Assembly (NCBI GenBank): GCA_024696725.1
Contig: JAILGO010000050.1
Coordinates: forward strand, 1-10,946
Source of the DNA: Eubacterium sp.
GTDB taxonomy: Bacteria > Bacillota > Clostridia > Oscillospirales > Acutalibacteraceae
Direction of reading: 5' to 3'
DNA: 10,946 nt
The notes beneath the pieces are model-generated. The model had not been told where the DNA came from and searched no databases. It was given only the letters and a program-made list of their open reading frames with translations. A program made the translations under genes and the position numbers. Positions 1 through 8,800 of the stretch are shown here, piece by piece. How positions within the stretch are numbered: the first letter of the stretch is position 1; every line of letters starts with the position of its first letter.

Positions 1-2
1 AC

Positions 3-512
3 GAGGAGCTCGTCCGTTTCTTCTGCGTTTACGGTTATACCTCTATTTTAAGCAGCGCGGACTTTCTTCTGAGTCCGCGCTATACCGAGGGTACCGTTAT
101 GAAATCCGACGTAAAGCGCGAGCCTGAGCTCAGGTACGCGAGCGTTGACGAATATCCAAAGCTTATGGATTTATTTAATTTCGTGGATTACGATAAACAG
201 GATTTCAAGGCGTGGTACGTCGATATAAGTCATCGCGTAAGACATAATACCGCTAAGGCGTATACGCTTAACGTTGACGGCGCTACCGTTTCGTCGGGAA
301 TTCTCTCCTCAATAATCGACGGCTTCAGCGTGCTGACGGCTGTGAGAACCGAGGATGATTTTCAGCGTATGGGCTACGGCTCGGCGCTCGTAAATTATAT
401 CTGCTGCGACGTTAAGGGAAGCGTGTATGTTATGTGCGACAGCGAAAGAAATGAGCAGTTTTATTCAAAGCTCGGCTTTGAGAACTGCGGTAAATGGAGA
501 ATATACGAATGA
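3..512 (+). CDS. GNAT family N-acetyltransferase (5' end outside window)
   Basis: Acetyl-CoA-dependent N-acetyltransferase of the GNAT fold; the acceptor substrate cannot be told from sequence. The reading frame is open from base 3, giving 169 visible residues, so the gene begins before the window. The first in-frame ATG is at 99 with a GAGGG at 87-91, but the 32 codons before it read as plausible protein (hydrophobic/acidic pattern ending in GTVMK), so I take that ATG as internal. The acetyl-CoA-binding motif A is visible as FQRMGYGSALV (about residues 120-130 of the visible part), and the C-terminal motif B as FYSKLGF (about 153-159). The C-terminal half is the catalytic GNAT domain; the missing N-terminal part is probably a variable half, as in other longer clostridial GNAT proteins (inference). 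Its TGA overlaps the next gene's ATG (ATGA), which indicates translational coupling. Family assignment is firm, function unknown. Confidence 0.82.
   Translation, partial: EELVRFFCVYGYTSILSSADFLLSPRYTEGTVMKSDVKREPELRYASVDEYPKLMDLFNFVDYDKQDFKAWYVDISHRVRHNTAKAYTLNVDGATVSSGILSSIIDGFSVLTAVRTEDDFQRMGYGSALVNYICCDVKGSVYVMCDSERNEQFYSKLGFENCGKWRIYE
54..81. repeat. Perfect 10-bp inverted repeat within the GNAT coding region
   Basis: The arms AGCGCGGACT (54-63) and AGTCCGCGCT (72-81) are exact reverse complements separated by the 8-nt spacer TTCTTCTG. No T-tract follows on either strand, so it is not a standard intrinsic terminator. It sits inside an open frame (encoding roughly SSADFLLSPRY). It could be an mRNA hairpin, or a chance result of codon use. 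Confidence 0.7.
496..500 (+). promoter_or_regulatory. Ribosome binding site that fixes the start of the lyase gene
   Basis: GGAGA lies 8 nt before the ATG at 509. An alternative in-frame ATG at 494 has no comparable Shine-Dalgarno sequence upstream and would lie deeper inside the previous gene, so the 509 start is preferred. Confidence 0.7.
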
Positions 513-1780
513 TACCGTTTTTTGATATTGATAAAAGAATAGAAGCCGCCGCCGAAAAAGCCGAAACGCTTTGCGGCGGGCAGTTTAAAAAAATAGAAAA
601 AATCGCGGAGTATAATCAGTTTAAGGTTCAGAAGGCGTTTATTGATAATTCTATTTCGGAAACGCACTTCGTACCTACAACAGGCTACGGCTACGGCGAC
701 AGGGGACGCGATACTCTCGACAAGGTGTGGGCGCAGGTGCTCGGCGCCGAGGACGCGCTCGTACGCCATAACTTCGTAAGCGGAACGCATACTCTCGCCG
801 TTGCGCTTTACGGCGTTCTCCGTCCCGGCGATAATATGCTTTGCGTTACGGGTACTCCGTACGATACGATTCACGGCGTAATCGGAATAAGCGGAAGCGG
901 TATGGGCTCGCTTAAGGACTTCGGAATTAATTACAGCGAGGTTCCGCTTAAAAATGGCCGTCCCGACCTTGAAGCGATAAAAAACGCGGTTAACGCCGAT
1001 ACGACTATGGTTTATATTCAGAGAAGCCGCGGCTATGAGCTACGTCCGTCTCTCACCGTAGAGGACGTCGAAGAAATAGTTAAAACCGCAAAAGCCTCAA
1101 ACCCCGGGGTTATCGTAATGGTTGATAATTGCTACGGCGAATTTACTCAGACCAGGGAGCCGTGCGAGGTCGGCGCAGACCTTATAGCAGGCTCAATGAT
1201 TAAGAACGCGGGCGGCGGAATTGCGAGAACGGGCGGATATATCGCCGGAAGAAGCGACCTCGTTGAAAAATGCGCTTACCGTCTTACTACTCCCGGTCTC
1301 GGTAAGGAGGTCGGCGCCTCGCTCGGTACAAATCGCGAGCTTTATATGGGCTTGTTCTATGCGCCTCATACGGTTGGCGAGGCGTTAAAGAGCGCAGTAT
1401 TTATCTCTGCGCTGTTTTCGGGCTTCGGTTACGATACTACCCCTGCGTATAACGCTGAACGCGGCGATATTGTTCAGTGTCTCGGACTCGAAAACGAGGA
1501 GAGCCTTGTCGCTTTCTGCCGCGGAATCCAGAGCGGCAGCCCCGTCGACAGCTTCCTTACCCCTGAGCCGTGGGATATGCCCGGCTACGACAGTAAGGTT
1601 GTTATGGCTGCGGGTGCGTTTACTCTCGGCTCGTCGATTGAGCTTTCAGCCGTCGCTCCTATACGCGAGCCGTTTTACGCATGGATTCAGGGCGGACTTA
1701 ATTATCCCTCTGCGAAGCTATGTACTCTTTTAGCCGCACAGCAGATGTTAGAATCAGGATTGTTAAAGGGTGTTGATTAG
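509..1780 (+). CDS. PLP-dependent methionine gamma-lyase family / aluminium-resistance protein
   Basis: Fold-type I PLP enzyme of the Met_gamma_lyase / aluminium-resistance family (PF06838, COG4100), annotated in relatives as a cystathionine beta-lyase-like protein. The exact reaction on sulfur amino acids is not established for this subfamily. The product is 423 residues, normal for the family. Visible landmarks: TGYGYGDRGRD near residue 55; VSGTH (about 90-94) in the cofactor-phosphate region; VDNCYGEF with Asp206 expected to contact the PLP pyridine nitrogen; and GSMIKNAGGGIARTGGYI, whose Lys232 is the likely Schiff-base lysine. It should be cytosolic, with no signal peptide. The start at 509 is chosen because GGAGA at 496-500 is ideally spaced and gives an ATGA overlap with the GNAT gene. 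Its TAG stop directly abuts the next ATG in the same frame. The name aluminium resistance is historical, and the substrate remains open. Confidence 0.9.
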   Translation: MIPFFDIDKRIEAAAEKAETLCGGQFKKIEKIAEYNQFKVQKAFIDNSISETHFVPTTGYGYGDRGRDTLDKVWAQVLGAEDALVRHNFVSGTHTLAVALYGVLRPGDNMLCVTGTPYDTIHGVIGISGSGMGSLKDFGINYSEVPLKNGRPDLEAIKNAVNADTTMVYIQRSRGYELRPSLTVEDVEEIVKTAKASNPGVIVMVDNCYGEFTQTREPCEVGADLIAGSMIKNAGGGIARTGGYIAGRSDLVEKCAYRLTTPGLGKEVGASLGTNRELYMGLFYAPHTVGEALKSAVFISALFSGFGYDTTPAYNAERGDIVQCLGLENEESLVAFCRGIQSGSPVDSFLTPEPWDMPGYDSKVVMAAGAFTLGSSIELSAVAPIREPFYAWIQGGLNYPSAKLCTLLAAQQMLESGLLKGVD

Positions 1781-2491
1781 ATGGATTATAATTACAGCGG
1801 AATAAAACCCGAAAGCATTGAGCTTTTATGTCTTAACAGATATAACGACAGTAAGCCTTTTTATGAGGAAAATAAAGAGGCGCTGAAGCAGGGAATAACC
1901 GTACCTATGCGCCAGATGGTACTCGATTTATCCGACGTGCTCTACGATATTGACGATAAAATGTATCTTGACCCGGTGCGCGCCGTATCGCGTATTCACC
2001 GCGACACGAGAGGAAATCGCTCAAAAATAAAATACCGTGAGAATATGTGGACCTTTTTCAGAAGATATAAAAAGGACTATCCGCAGGCGCCGTTTTACTA
2101 TTTTGAGTTTTATCCGAACCGTTTCGGCTACGGTCTTGTATTCTGGCTTTGGAGACCTACTAATTTTCAGTACGTTCATAAGCTTATGCTTGAAAACCCT
2201 AAGCGCTTTCTTAACGCCGTAAAGGCGTGCGCCGACGCGGGTTTCAGTTTTTCCTGTAACGATTTGTATAAAACGGACCGGTATCCCGACGCTCCCGCAG
2301 AGTTAAAGCCGTTTCTTGCCGCTAAGAATATGGCGTTTTCTTATGACTGCTACGATATGGAACGGCTTAATTCCACTGCTCTTATAGACGAAATGCGTCT
2401 TGCCTTTGATATCGCAAGACCGATGTATGAATTCTTTATTGAGGCTCATCAGAGAATGATGGACGACGGATTAATAAAGCCGGAGGATTAA
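1781..2491 (+). CDS. DUF2461 family protein
   Basis: A 236-residue soluble protein that I recognise as the DUF2461 family (TIGR02453-type), whose biochemical function is unknown. Typical signatures are present: FYEENKEAL near residues 27-35, a following helix, LDPVRAVSRIHRDTR (63-77), the aromatic strand region FYYFEFYPNRFGYGLVFW (105-122), and a C-terminal part with AFSYDCYDM. There is no signal peptide or membrane segment. The ATG begins immediately after the TAG of the lyase gene, with AAAGGG at about 1765-1770 as a ribosome binding site. Its own TAA is followed one base later by the addB start. The neighbours place it inside the operon but do not reveal a role. Full length for the family, with no sign of damage. 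Confidence 0.87.
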   Translation: MDYNYSGIKPESIELLCLNRYNDSKPFYEENKEALKQGITVPMRQMVLDLSDVLYDIDDKMYLDPVRAVSRIHRDTRGNRSKIKYRENMWTFFRRYKKDYPQAPFYYFEFYPNRFGYGLVFWLWRPTNFQYVHKLMLENPKRFLNAVKACADAGFSFSCNDLYKTDRYPDAPAELKPFLAAKNMAFSYDCYDMERLNSTALIDEMRLAFDIARPMYEFFIEAHQRMMDDGLIKPED

Positions 2492-2492
2492 T

Positions 2493-5400
2493 ATGCTTCA
2501 ACTGATTATCAGCCGCTCAGGCTTCGGAAAAACAGAATACGTTTTTTCTTCAATTAAAAAGCTATGCGAGAAAAACGAAAAAAATATGCTGCTCATTACA
2601 CCTGAGCAGTTTTCCTTCATTGCCGAAAAAAGGCTCCTTTCTCTGCTCGGCGAGAGTATGGTAAGAAACGTTGAAAGCACCTCGTTTACGGGACTTGTCT
2701 CTAACGTGTTTAAAAAGCACGGCGGGAACGACCTTCCCGTGCTCAGCAAGGGCGCAAAGGCGGTTAAAATGAAAGAGGCAATCGAAATGGTTCAGAACTC
2801 TCTGACTCTTTTTGACAGAAAAAAGCTCTCGGTTTCATTTATCGACTCGGTTATCAGAATTTACGACGAGCTTAAATCCTGCCGCGTCACCTGCGAGGAT
2901 ATTATCGCCGTTTCAGAAAATACGGAGAAGGAGCTTTTGAGCCGTAAGCTTCACGATATTGAGCTCATTATCTCGGCTTACGACGCTCTTATAGAAAATG
3001 AATACTACGACCCCGCTAACGAACTGACCCGTCTTTATGAAAAGCTTCTCGTACTTGACTATTTTAAGGACCGCACGGTTTATATCGACGGCTTTTCGGG
3101 CTTTGCTGCTCAGGAGTATAAAATCATTGAGGTAATCTTAAGACAGGCTAAGGCGCTTTACATAACCTTCTGTACCGATTCCGAGAGCTCGCCCGACGGC
3201 TACGACCTGTTTTCATACGTCAACAGAAATATAAGAATTCTCTATGACGAAACTAAAAAAGCAGGAGTAAAAATCCTTAATCCCATTGAGCTTAAAACTC
3301 CGTACAGGTTTAAAAACGAAGAACTGAAAACTGCTGAAGACCGGACGTTTGCAATAAAAAAAGAAGAGTACGGTAATAAGCCCGAAAACATATCTCTTTA
3401 CTGTGCTAAGAATATAAGCGACGAATGCGACAGAACCGCTTTTGAAATTTCACGCCTGCTCCGTAATGGCTATAAGGCGCGTGAAATAACCGTTATCTGC
3501 CGCGATATGGATAAATACGAGCGCGAGCTTGGATACTCTTTTGCTAAATACAATATCCCATATTTTCAGGACGAAAGACAGAGCATAAGCTCTCAGCCTC
3601 TCGTTATGCTTGTGAATTTCCTTCTCAGAGCGGTGATTTATTCCTATCGTAGCGAGGATATCTTTTCGCTTCTGAAAACGGGACTCACCGAGCTCGACGG
3701 CTACTCGGTCAACGAGCTTGAGAACTACGTGTTTCTATGGAATATCAGCGGCGTTGAATGGAAAGAGGAGTTTACAAAAAGCACGGAAGGCTTTGTCGAG
3801 GAAATGAAGGATTATGATATAGCCCGTCTTAAAAGTGTAAACGATTCAAGAAAGTATATAACCGACGTGCTTAAAAAGTTTCAGGCACAGACTAAAAATG
3901 CAACCGTTGAAGAAATCTGCAGGGCGATTTATAACGCCGTTAAATTCGTATCAGCCGATAAGAAGTTAAGGGAGCTTGCACGGGCGCTTGAAAACGAGGG
4001 GAAATCCGCTCTGTCGAGGGAGCAGGGAAGAATCTGGGATATGCTAATGGATATTCTCGAAAAGCTTGTAACCGTCGCGGGCGCTAAAACCGTCTCGCTT
4101 CCGGAATTCTATAAGCTGTTTACCCTTATGCTCTCTAACGAGGATTTGGGCTCAATCCCGCTGGGACTCGATAACGTTCAGCTCGGCTCTGCCGACAGAA
4201 TCCGCTGCGACAATCCGCGTGCGGTCTTTATCGTCGGCGCTAACGAGGGTGAGTTTCCGAAAAGCAACGTCTCCTCCGGAATATTCACTGAGAGCGAAAG
4301 AATCGAACTCCAGGAAAACGATTTCAAGCTATATTCCTACGGCGAAATTCTTAACGCACAGGAGCGCTATTTCGCCTATATGGCGCTGAGCGCAGCCTCT
4401 GAAAAGCTTTACGTTTCATATCTTAATGCAGGCGACGGCGTTGCCGAAAGCTCAATAGTTACATCTCTTCGGAAGGTATTCCCAAAGCTCGTTACAGGCT
4501 TCGCTTCCTCCGAGTTTACGGCTGAGCGTCTTGAAAGCAGGGACAACGCCTTTGAAATTCTTGCTTCATCTTATAACGAGAATAATACGTTTATCAGCTC
4601 GCTTAAAGAGTATTTTAAGGGCGAAGAGGAATACGCCTCCCGCCTTGAAGCAGTCAGGCTTATTAATACAAATTCAGAGCTCGGACTCAGTAAAAGCTTT
4701 GCGACAGAGCTTTTCGGAAAGAACCTGTCTCTCTCCGCGACGAAGGTAGAGGAATATTATAAATGTCCGTTCCGATATTTCTGTAATTACGGACTGAGAG
4801 CGAAGCCGAGAAAAAGAGCGAAGCTTGACCCTATGAGCACAGGAACCGTCGTTCATTACGTCCTTGAAAACGTTCTTAAGGAGAAAGGCACCCAAAGACT
4901 CAGAACTCTTTCCGACTCAGAAATCGGCGAGCTTGTCAATAAATATCTTTCGGAATATCTGAATACAAAAATGGGCGATGCAGAGAAGTTTACTCCGCGC
5001 TTTAAATATCAGTTTATGCGACTTTCAAAAATGCTTGTTTTTGTTGTTATTAGACTTCGCGACGAGTTTATTCACAGCGACTTTGACGCTAAGGCGTTTG
5101 AGCTGAAAATCGGAAACGACGCCGACGCCGAGGTAAAATCCAGAACGCTAAATCTTCCCGACGGCGGTACGGTTGAAATTCACGGTAAGGTCGACCGACT
5201 CGATATCTATGAAGAAAACGGAGAAAAGTTTATCCGCGTTGTCGACTATAAATCGAAGAATAAAAGCTTTAAGCTGTCCGATGTAATGTACGGGCTGAAT
5301 CTTCAGATGCTTATCTATCTCTTTACCGTAAGCGAAAGCGAAAGCGAGTATGCGGGTATTTCAAGCGGCGTTCTCTATATGCACTCAACAAGAGACGTTT

Positions 5401-5846
5401 TCGCGTTTCCGCGTAACCCCTCTGAAGACGAACTCAGCGAGAAGGAGCGCAAAGAGCTTAAAATGAAAGGAATCGTTTTAAATGACGACGGGTATAATAT
5501 AGCCGGTCACATGGAGCGGGAGCTGAAAGGCGAATATATTCCCGTTACTTATAATTCGGATAAGGATAAGTATTCGGGTAATCTGATTACCCTCGAGCAG
5601 CTCGGAATGGTGGCTGAAAAAATCGACAGGTTAATTGTTGAAATGGCTGATTCGCTTCAAAACGGAAAGATTACGCAGTATCCCGTTAACGGCAAGGACT
5701 ATGACGATACCTGCGACTATTGCGATTATTCGGATATCTGTAAAAACAGAAAGTCGATAGAGTGCCGCGAAATTAAAAGCCTTAAAAACAATGAAGTATT
5801 TAAGTTACTGAAGGAGGAGCAGGATGACGACGAGAAAGTGGACTGA
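2493..5846 (+). CDS. addB: AddB, ATP-dependent helicase/nuclease subunit B
   Basis: Subunit B of the AddAB helicase-nuclease, which resects double-strand breaks for RecA-dependent repair; in characterised homologues AddB holds the Chi-recognition site and the nuclease that cuts the 5'-ended strand. The 1117-residue length is close to the usual 1150-1170. The N-terminus has a Walker A loop, SRSGFGKT (residues 7-14, Lys13). The remainder of the helicase-like region is degenerate, as expected for AddB. The C-terminal RecB-type nuclease shows GKVDRLD (Asp901), VVDYKSK (Asp918, Lys920) and GLNLQMLIYL (Gln938). A split Fe-S staple is complete: Cys758 in YYKCPF, and Cys1074, Cys1077 and Cys1083 in CDYCDYSDIC. 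The spacing of the last three (X2, X5) matches the B. subtilis cluster. GGAGG at 2482-2486, 6 nt before the ATG, supports the start. The 3' end overlaps addA by 23 nt. Confidence 0.96.
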   Translation: MLQLIISRSGFGKTEYVFSSIKKLCEKNEKNMLLITPEQFSFIAEKRLLSLLGESMVRNVESTSFTGLVSNVFKKHGGNDLPVLSKGAKAVKMKEAIEMVQNSLTLFDRKKLSVSFIDSVIRIYDELKSCRVTCEDIIAVSENTEKELLSRKLHDIELIISAYDALIENEYYDPANELTRLYEKLLVLDYFKDRTVYIDGFSGFAAQEYKIIEVILRQAKALYITFCTDSESSPDGYDLFSYVNRNIRILYDETKKAGVKILNPIELKTPYRFKNEELKTAEDRTFAIKKEEYGNKPENISLYCAKNISDECDRTAFEISRLLRNGYKAREITVICRDMDKYERELGYSFAKYNIPYFQDERQSISSQPLVMLVNFLLRAVIYSYRSEDIFSLLKTGLTELDGYSVNELENYVFLWNISGVEWKEEFTKSTEGFVEEMKDYDIARLKSVNDSRKYITDVLKKFQAQTKNATVEEICRAIYNAVKFVSADKKLRELARALENEGKSALSREQGRIWDMLMDILEKLVTVAGAKTVSLPEFYKLFTLMLSNEDLGSIPLGLDNVQLGSADRIRCDNPRAVFIVGANEGEFPKSNVSSGIFTESERIELQENDFKLYSYGEILNAQERYFAYMALSAASEKLYVSYLNAGDGVAESSIVTSLRKVFPKLVTGFASSEFTAERLESRDNAFEILASSYNENNTFISSLKEYFKGEEEYASRLEAVRLINTNSELGLSKSFATELFGKNLSLSATKVEEYYKCPFRYFCNYGLRAKPRKRAKLDPMSTGTVVHYVLENVLKEKGTQRLRTLSDSEIGELVNKYLSEYLNTKMGDAEKFTPRFKYQFMRLSKMLVFVVIRLRDEFIHSDFDAKAFELKIGNDADAEVKSRTLNLPDGGTVEIHGKVDRLDIYEENGEKFIRVVDYKSKNKSFKLSDVMYGLNLQMLIYLFTVSESESEYAGISSGVLYMHSTRDVFAFPRNPSEDELSEKERKELKMKGIVLNDDGYNIAGHMERELKGEYIPVTYNSDKDKYSGNLITLEQLGMVAEKIDRLIVEMADSLQNGKITQYPVNGKDYDDTCDYCDYSDICKNRKSIECREIKSLKNNEVFKLLKEEQDDDEKVD
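5813..5817 (+). promoter_or_regulatory. addA ribosome binding site inside the addB 3' end
   Basis: GGAGG, 6 nt before the addA ATG at 5824, lies inside addB codons near its C-terminus (the EE of KEEQ). Ribosomes finishing addB at 5846 pass across this site, a layout that favours matched synthesis of the two subunits. Confidence 0.8.
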
Positions 5847-8800
5847 CGCGCAGCAAGCCGCTATTGACGCACGCGGCAGTAATATTCTTGTCAGCGCTGC
5901 GGCGGGTTCGGGCAAGACGGCGGTGCTCGTCGAACGCGTAATCCGAATGATTACTGACAAAAGCCTTGAGGTAAACGTTGACAACCTGCTCGTAGTTACC
6001 TTTACAAAAGCCGCTGCGGCTGAAATGAAATCGAGGATTGCACAGGCTCTTGACGAGATTATTGCTAATGATTCCCACGATTCCAACGCACTTAAACAGC
6101 GCGCTCTTCTTCCGAACGCAAAAATCTGTACTATCGACGCCTTTTGTGCAAACGTTGTGCGCGAATACTTTTTCAAGCTCGGTATTTCTCAGGATTTTAC
6201 AGTACTTGATGAAGCGCAAAAGGCTGTGATAGAACAGGACGTTCTCGATGAGATTGTCGATAAGCTGTATAGGGAAAACAACAATAGCTTTAAGGAACTT
6301 GTTGAACTTTTCTCGACGGTGAAAAGCGATGAGGACCTAATCAAAGCGGTTAAGAAAATAGATGATTATATAACCGCTCAGCCTTTCCCGCTCGAATGGC
6401 TCAGGGAGGTATGTGAGCTGTATAATCCCGACGTTGATATTAACGAAAGTTATCTGAAAAAATTTGCGTGCGGCGAGCTTGAAAACGCTGTCAACGTCAG
6501 CCTTGATATTATTGATTATCTATATTCGGTTATCACTCCCGACGATACGATGTATGAGCTTTCGCTGTCGATGCTTGATTCCGACAAGGCGCAGTTTCTT
6601 ATGCTTAAAAACTGCGTTTCAAAGAGCTGGAACGAAATATATAAGGCGATTAACAGTCTTAATTTTTCCAAGAAGCCCGACGGAAGAAAGGGACTTGTCA
6701 AAAAGAGCGAGGATAAGTCTATTTTATTCCCGAAAAGAGAAATGTATCTCGGCAGCTCGTCTCCGATAGAGAAGGTAACCGCTCTCTTTTCGTCGAGCGA
6801 GGAGGAGTTCAGAGCCGATAACGTGCGCCTTTACCCCATATTCAAACAGCTTACCGCGCTCGTTGAGGAGTTTCACAATAAGTGCTTTGAGGCAAAAAAT
6901 GAATTGAACGCTTATACCTTTTCCGATATTATGCATTTCGCTATCGAGCTTCTCTGTGTGCGAAACGAAGAAGGAAAGATTGAAAAAAGCGATATTGCGC
7001 GGGATTACGAAAAGTCGTTTAAGGAAATTCTCGTCGACGAGTATCAGGATACGAATAAGGCGCAGGACTCGCTTTTTGAGCTACTCTCGAACGGAAATAA
7101 CCGCTTTATGGTCGGCGACGTTAAACAGAGCATTTACCGCTTCAGACTTGCCATGCCTGAGGTATTTAACGAGAAGAAGGACAGCTTTTCGAAATACTCT
7201 CCCGAAAGCGACGAATTAAACCAGAAGATTATTCTTGACAAGAATTTCCGTTCCAACAGTGCAATCTGTGAATACGTTAATTTCGTTTTCTCAAGACTGT
7301 TGACGCGAAAGGTCGGCGGGCTCGACTATACGCGCGACGAATACCTTAACTGCGGCTCAGAGAACCGCGAGCCGCCTACGCAGGCGCCGGTTGAGCTGAA
7401 TATTGTGTCCGTTCCTGGCGGTGAAAAAACAATCGAGTTCGAGGCGCGTCAAATCGCTCGCGAAATTCTTGAAATGGTCGGAAATAAAGAACAGGTGCGG
7501 GAAAAAGAGGGAACAAGGGACGTGAACTTCGGCGATATAGCCGTTCTTCTCCGTTCGGATAAAGGCAGAATCAGCGTTTATTCTAAGGTGTTTTCGGAAT
7601 TCGGGATTCCGGTTATTGCGAATAACAAAAATAATTTGTTCGAAAACAACGAGGTCTCAATTCTTATTTCTCTTTTAAGGACTATTGATAACCCGACTCT
7701 CGATATCCCTCTTCTCGCAACGCTTATGTCCGTATTTTACGGATACAGCGCCGACGATATTGCCGCCGCAAGAGTAAAGCATACCTACGGTAATCTATAT
7801 TCTGCGGTAGCCGCCGATAAGGAACGATTTTCCTCATTTCTTACAAGCCTTGATAAATATAGAAAGTATGCCGCTTCAATGAGTATTGAAAGCCTGCTCA
7901 GACAGATAATAAGCGACACCTCGTATATGTCGCTTATAAGCGCAATGGGCAATTTTAAACAGAGACATCTGAACGTTTTAAAGCTTATCTCACTTGCGAA
8001 GCGCTTTGATTCGGGAGACAGCGTCGGACTGACCGTGTTTATACGATTCCTTGACGGGATTGTGGAAAACGACGTCGAATATGACAGCGCCTCCATAACG
8101 GGAATTTCCGAGAACTCTGTGAGAATTATGACGCTGCACGGTTCGAAGGGACTTGAATTTCCCGTATGTATTCTTGCCGGTGCCGCAAATAAGTATAACT
8201 ACCGGGATTTAAGCAATCTCTATCTGCTTAATAACCGGAACGGTATCGGGCTTAAAGTGTTAAATCAGGAGTCGCTTTCCCGCTATAACTCTGTTCAGTA
8301 CGAGTGCATTAAAGCGATTAACGGCTATGCTGCTATCAGCGAAAATCTAAGAGCGCTCTACGTTGCGATAACGAGGGCTAAGGATAAATTCATCGCCTTT
8401 GCTTCGTATAATGAAAATGATAGAAATGGAACGGCAAGCAATAAGATTGTGTCGCTTGCTCAGAGGATAGTAGAAGGTGAGATTAAGCCCTGCGTTGTGA
8501 GCAAGGCTAATAGCGATTCCGAACTGCTTATCCTTACAGCTCTCGTTCATCCTGACGGCGCTGTGCTGAGAGAAATCAGCGGTGAGGATGTAAAATACTG
8601 CCTCAGTGAGCCGTTTCCGATTAGTGTTAACTATATTACCGATGACGTAACCTTTGAAACAGAAGAGGAAGAGACCCTGCCCGCAGACTCCGCGCTTGTT
8701 GATGAAATACGCGATAAGCTTTCCTTCATATACGAAAACAGCGGACTGTCGGGCTTTGCGGCTAAAAGGATTGCCTCCTCGCTTGATGAGAACGAACAGG

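Noticed and set aside
54-81. The inverted repeat as an intrinsic terminator of an upstream gene
   Set aside because: No T-run follows on either strand and it lies within an open coding frame.
494-508. Start of the lyase gene at the ATG at 494
   Set aside because: The ribosome binding site GGAGA at 496-500 fits the ATG at 509, whereas 494 has no good site and would only add five residues deeper in the preceding gene.
99-512. A complete 137-residue acetyltransferase starting at the ATG at 99
   Set aside because: A GAGGG precedes it, but the frame remains open to the window edge with protein-like sequence, and GNAT proteins of this kind in Clostridia are commonly longer. A truncated longer gene is the better reading.
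2716-2743. Imperfect hairpin in addB (AGCAC-GGC-GGGAA / TTCCC-GTGCT)
   Set aside because: The pairing is two 5-bp helices broken by a 3-nt bulge, inside a well-conserved coding region, with no T-tract; a chance occurrence is likely.
5800-6219. Overlapping minus-strand frames over the addB/addA junction
   Set aside because: These are shadow frames opposite the AddA Walker A region, with no independent coding signal.
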